NCBI GenBank assembly: GCA_030827125.1
Contig: JAURFD010000004.1
Location: 1 to 64,000 of the forward strand
Source of the DNA: Candidatus Nanopelagicales bacterium
GTDB taxonomy: Bacteria; Actinomycetota; Actinomycetes; S36-B12
Direction of reading: 5' to 3'
DNA: 64,000 nt
In this document: positions 61,320 through 64,000 of the stretch, in pieces
Layout: the number at the start of each line of letters is the position of its first letter
How positions within the stretch are numbered: position 1 is the stretch's first letter
The notes under the pieces: generated by a model
The model's input: the letters and a program-made list of their open reading frames with translations, nothing else
Told to the model about the DNA's origin: nothing
Database searches by the model: none
Translations under genes and position numbers: made by a program

Positions 61320-62362
61320 CGCTCCGCCCCCCGCGTACGCCGCCGACCTGCAGTGAGCGATGCCAGCAACGCCTCGACGGTTGCACGCATCGCGCGAGGA
61401 GTGGTCGGCGGCAGAGCCTCGCCTCGGGCGAGCGCGCGGTCGTGTCGCACCGGCGGCATCACCTCAACCCCGAGCACATCGCCAAGGTCAAGGTGCCAAC
61501 CGAGGAGCGCACCAGGCCCGAGCCGCGGGACGGCAATGACACGGTTGCCACCCTCGCGGATCGCCCGGGCAACTTCCTCGGCACGCCAGAGGCGGTGCTC
61601 ATCCGGCCCCACCACGAGGACGACCGCATCGGAGTGAGCCCACGCCGTCCGGGCGACCGCAGACCGAGACCGGGGCGCGTCCACAACGGTCAACGGGAAG
61701 CCACGGGCTCCTGCTTCCAGGACGGCGTGAACGCTGTCCACAGTCACCTGATCGGACATGCCGCCGAGGTAGCGGCTTTGACCGACGACAGGCAGCGCGT
61801 CACGCAGGCTCGTGGGCGGGATGCGCCCGGCGGTGGCGGCGAGGTCGGGCCATCGCAGCCCGTCCGATGGGAGGAGCTCCGCGGTGCCGAACGGATCGAG
61901 GTCGATGTGGAGGGACGCGGCGGTCGCCTGCGTGAGCGCCCGGGCGAGCGTCGAGGCCCCCGCACCCCCGGCCGCTGGCAGCACCGTGAGCACCGGCCCA
62001 CCGGTTGTAGGGCCCTCGGTCGCGTCGGTCAACTGATCCACGAGCCAGCGCTCAGCGTCGGGTAGCCGGACGACGTGGCTGGCACCGAGGGCAACAGCAT
62101 CACGCCAGACGGTTGTCGGGACATCCACGTCACCCTGGAATGGATCTCGATGGCCCACCACGACGACCTCGGACCTGCGCGGCAGGCCGCGCGCCGACGC
62201 GTTCGCGAGTTGGTCCTCTCCGACGAGGACCAGTGGCGCTGTACGCCAGGGCTCGGGTTCGATGTAGGGAGACACATGAATCTCGGTATCGGCGGCCGCG
62301 GCGAGCTTGAGCACGAGGTCGAGCAGTTCTGAGTCGGCTGTAACGAGTGTGGGGAGCGACAT
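61316..62362 (-). CDS. ssd: CpaE/Ssd-like MinD-family protein
   Basis: A 348-aa protein with an N-terminal receiver-like region (TLVTADSELLDLVLKLAAAADTEIHVSP) and a MinD/ParA-type domain (LPAAGGAGASTLARAL as deviant Walker A, VVDAPRSRSAVAR and VVLVVGPDEHRLW). The lysine of the deviant Walker A (KGGxGK) is not present in the first position and alanine-serine replaces GK, as in the Ssd subgroup (M. tuberculosis Rv3660c), which places the pilus or affects septation. It is the first gene of the tad operon. Confidence 0.82.
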   Translation of the reverse strand: MSLPTLVTADSELLDLVLKLAAAADTEIHVSPYIEPEPWRTAPLVLVGEDQLANASARGLPRRSEVVVVGHRDPFQGDVDVPTTVWRDAVALGASHVVRLPDAERWLVDQLTDATEGPTTGGPVLTVLPAAGGAGASTLARALTQATAASLHIDLDPFGTAELLPSDGLRWPDLAATAGRIPPTSLRDALPVVGQSRYLGGMSDQVTVDSVHAVLEAGARGFPLTVVDAPRSRSAVARTAWAHSDAVVLVVGPDEHRLWRAEEVARAIREGGNRVIAVPRLGPGALLGWHLDLGDVLGVEVMPPVRHDRALARGEALPPTTPRAMRATVEALLASLTAGRRRTRGAER

Positions 62363-62456
62363 GACGTCAGGCTCACCTCGAGTGAAACGTCACCTCCATG
62401 CCCGATGGGCATGTTGGGGATAAGTCGCCGTGCCCGCTCTGTGGACAACGGAGCGG

Positions 62457-62462
62457 TACCGT
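62457..62462 (+). promoter_or_regulatory. leaderless -10 box of the HAD gene
   Basis: TACCGT followed by seven bases and GTG 62470. An alternative reading uses GTG 62461 with GGAG upstream, which would overlap this box. Confidence 0.4.
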
Positions 62463-62469
62463 GACCCCC

Positions 62470-63255
62470 GTGACTGGCGGCACAACAGCAGCATTCTTCG
62501 ACCTAGACAAGACGATTCTGGCCCGGTCGAGCGCATTGGCCTTTGCCAAGCCGTTCTACAAGGGTGGGTTGATCGGCCGGTCCGACGTCGTTCGCAGCGC
62601 CTACGCGCAGTTTATCTTCCTCGCCTCGGGCGCCGACCACTCGCAGATGGAGTCCATGCGGACCTACATGTCCAACCTTGTCGACGGTTGGGACGTCGCC
62701 AAGGTGCGCGAGATCGTCGCCGAGACGATCGACGAGATCATCGATCCGGTCATTTATGAGGAAGCGGTGGCCCTGATCGATGAACACCACACGGCGGGCC
62801 GTGACGTCATCATCATCTCCTCATCCGGAACTGAAGTGGTAGAGCCCATCGGTGACCGACTCGGTGTTGACATCGCCATCGGTACACAAATGGCCATTGA
62901 GGATGGTCACTACACCGGCGAGATCCTGTTCTACGCCTACGGTGAGGGCAAGGCCGAGGCGATGCGTGAACTCGCCGCTGAGCGCAACTACGACCTCTCC
63001 GAGTCCTACGCCTACAGCGACTCCATCACGGACTTGCCAATGCTGGAGGTGGTCGGTCATCCAACAGCGGTGAACCCCGATGACGAATTGCGCGCTCTGG
63101 CTATCGATCGTGACTGGCCGGTGCTCGACTTCGACAAACCCATATCAATGCAGTCCCGCGTCAACACCGGGCAGAAAGTGGCTGCCGGTGCCGGGGTGGC
63201 GATCGGTGCCGCGGCCCTGGGTCTTGCCTGGTACGCCCGGCATCGAAGGGCCTGA
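62470..63255 (+). CDS. HAD-superfamily phosphatase (SerB-like, IB)
   Basis: A 261-aa hydrolase. AAFFDLDKTIL holds the nucleophilic aspartate, IIISSSGTEVV motif II, GEGKAEAM motif III lysine and SYAYSDSITDLPML the metal-binding motif IV. This is the subfamily IB pattern of SerB and Rv3661, which also adjoins the Tad cluster in M. tuberculosis. A C-terminal hydrophobic helix (VAAGAGVAIGAAALGLAWYA) followed by RHRRA suggests membrane attachment. GTG 62470 and 62461 are both possible starts. The gene is divergent from ssd. Confidence 0.87.
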   Translation: MTGGTTAAFFDLDKTILARSSALAFAKPFYKGGLIGRSDVVRSAYAQFIFLASGADHSQMESMRTYMSNLVDGWDVAKVREIVAETIDEIIDPVIYEEAVALIDEHHTAGRDVIIISSSGTEVVEPIGDRLGVDIAIGTQMAIEDGHYTGEILFYAYGEGKAEAMRELAAERNYDLSESYAYSDSITDLPMLEVVGHPTAVNPDDELRALAIDRDWPVLDFDKPISMQSRVNTGQKVAAGAGVAIGAAALGLAWYARHRRA

Positions 63256-63258
63256 GCC

Positions 63259-64000
63259 ATGGCGGTCACTGCCCGCACTCGCAAGATCGTCATCCTCTGC
63301 CTGCTCAACCTCGCAGCATTGATTCCCGCCGTCCTCGTGACCATGTTCGGTCAGCCGGGATTGGGGTCACCGGCCATCTCCGGCGCGATCGTCGCCGCCG
63401 TCGGCACGCTGATCAGCGTGCGCCTCGGCGTGACGCTCGCCTTAGCGGCCGGACTCGCGGCATCTGTCCTCACCCTCGTCCACCCGTACCCTTTGCTCGG
63501 CGGGATCACCTTCGGACTCATCACGGCATTCGCTGCCTACACCGCGCGTCGCGGCCTGCACAGCGCTGCCATGCTCGTTCCCATCTTCTTGTCGATCGTC
63601 TTGGCATCGCCCCCGACCGTCAGCGGAGTCCAGTCATCCGTCGTGGCAGCAGCACTGGTCGGCACCGCGATTGCAGTGGGAGGGCTGTGGGTCGTCCTCG
63701 TCTGGCGCGTTGTACTCGGCAGTGAATTGCCGTCCATGCCAGTGCAACCGGTTGGGCCACGCACCTCCGCCGTCTATGCGAGCGTTGCCGGCGTAGTCGT
63801 CGGAGCCGCAGCATGGCTCATCCTGGGCCTGGATTCGTCACAGGGTGGTGCGTGGCTCTTGGTGACCCTCCTCGTCCTGCTCCAACCGGACACACACGAC
63901 AGTTGGGTCAAGACCTGGCAGCGCCTCGCCGGAACACTCCTGGGCGGCCTTCTCGCGATCCCGGTAATCCTGCTCCCCCTGGGCGATTTCGCCGGGCTGG
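63259..64000 (+). CDS. FUSC-like membrane protein, cut by window end
   Basis: An open frame from ATG 63259, three bases after the HAD stop, runs through the window end (247 codons seen, not in the ORF track because it has no stop here). It has about six or seven membrane segments so far, and QGGAWLLVTLLVLLQPDTHDSWVKTWQRLAGTLLGGLLAI is the FUSC-type segment seen in aromatic-acid exporters and aluminium-activated-like channels. It is probably co-transcribed with the HAD phosphatase. Substrate unknown. Confidence 0.75.
   Translation, partial: MAVTARTRKIVILCLLNLAALIPAVLVTMFGQPGLGSPAISGAIVAAVGTLISVRLGVTLALAAGLAASVLTLVHPYPLLGGITFGLITAFAAYTARRGLHSAAMLVPIFLSIVLASPPTVSGVQSSVVAAALVGTAIAVGGLWVVLVWRVVLGSELPSMPVQPVGPRTSAVYASVAGVVVGAAAWLILGLDSSQGGAWLLVTLLVLLQPDTHDSWVKTWQRLAGTLLGGLLAIPVILLPLGDFAGL

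Noticed and set aside
62440-62448. possible replication origin
   Set aside because: Only one clear DnaA box, no AT-rich region and no dnaA/dnaN/gyrB neighbours.

Overview
The window is about 63% GC by eye, gene dense, and carried by an actinobacterium (Actinomycetota). The evidence is GTG starts in large number, many leaderless promoters, a K+-independent proton pyrophosphatase, a topoisomerase I with a lysine-rich tail, and a block (holB, tmk, topA, helicase, Tad pilus cluster, ssd, HAD phosphatase) in the order known from the Rv3644c-Rv3661 region of Mycobacterium tuberculosis. Genus cannot be fixed from the sequence alone.

Left edge (1-1830): a small accessory scar. It holds a partial gene, a cluster of TGACAAC repeats, the 3' half of a tRNA-Thr(CGT) that looks like an integration (att) site, an MFS transporter broken by a frameshift, and a decayed IS481-type transposase.

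1.8-16.6 kb: a secreted protein of unknown function; an enoyl-CoA hydratase coupled to an acyl-CoA ligase fused to a GNAT domain; a drug-type ABC-2 exporter; two paralogous secreted proteins of unknown family flanking an SGNH hydrolase; the RNA helicase DeaD; an amidohydrolase and a divergent DHA2 efflux pump.

16.6-30.5 kb: a membrane-anchored DsbA-like protein, a chimeric gene remnant, a Tat-exported sulfatase, an ABC-F ATPase, and a branched-chain-amino-acid-type ABC importer (binding protein divergent from livF-livG-acyl-CoA ligase-livH-livM) followed by a Ca2+/cation exchanger.

30.5-46 kb: mixed metabolism and transport: tautomerase-like protein, an atypical SDR, DHA2 MFS, IclR regulator, ferredoxin, an ABC-2 permease translationally coupled to a hydrolase-TM-ABC ATPase fusion, ProC-like and AroE-like enzymes, a PemK-like protein, a Tat-exported FAD oxidase, an EamA transporter, threonine aldolase and a TAP-family lipoprotein protease.

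46-64 kb: conserved housekeeping and pilus block: holB-tmk-topA, hppA, an MrfA-like helicase, Tad/Flp pilus genes split by an opposite-strand surface propeller gene, the HAD phosphatase and a FUSC-like exporter cut by the window end.

The strongest general observation is a recurrent TAnnnT-N6/7-start-codon arrangement in front of 17 genes. It indicates leaderless transcripts and corrects several start codons. No CRISPR array, rRNA or complete tRNA was seen.
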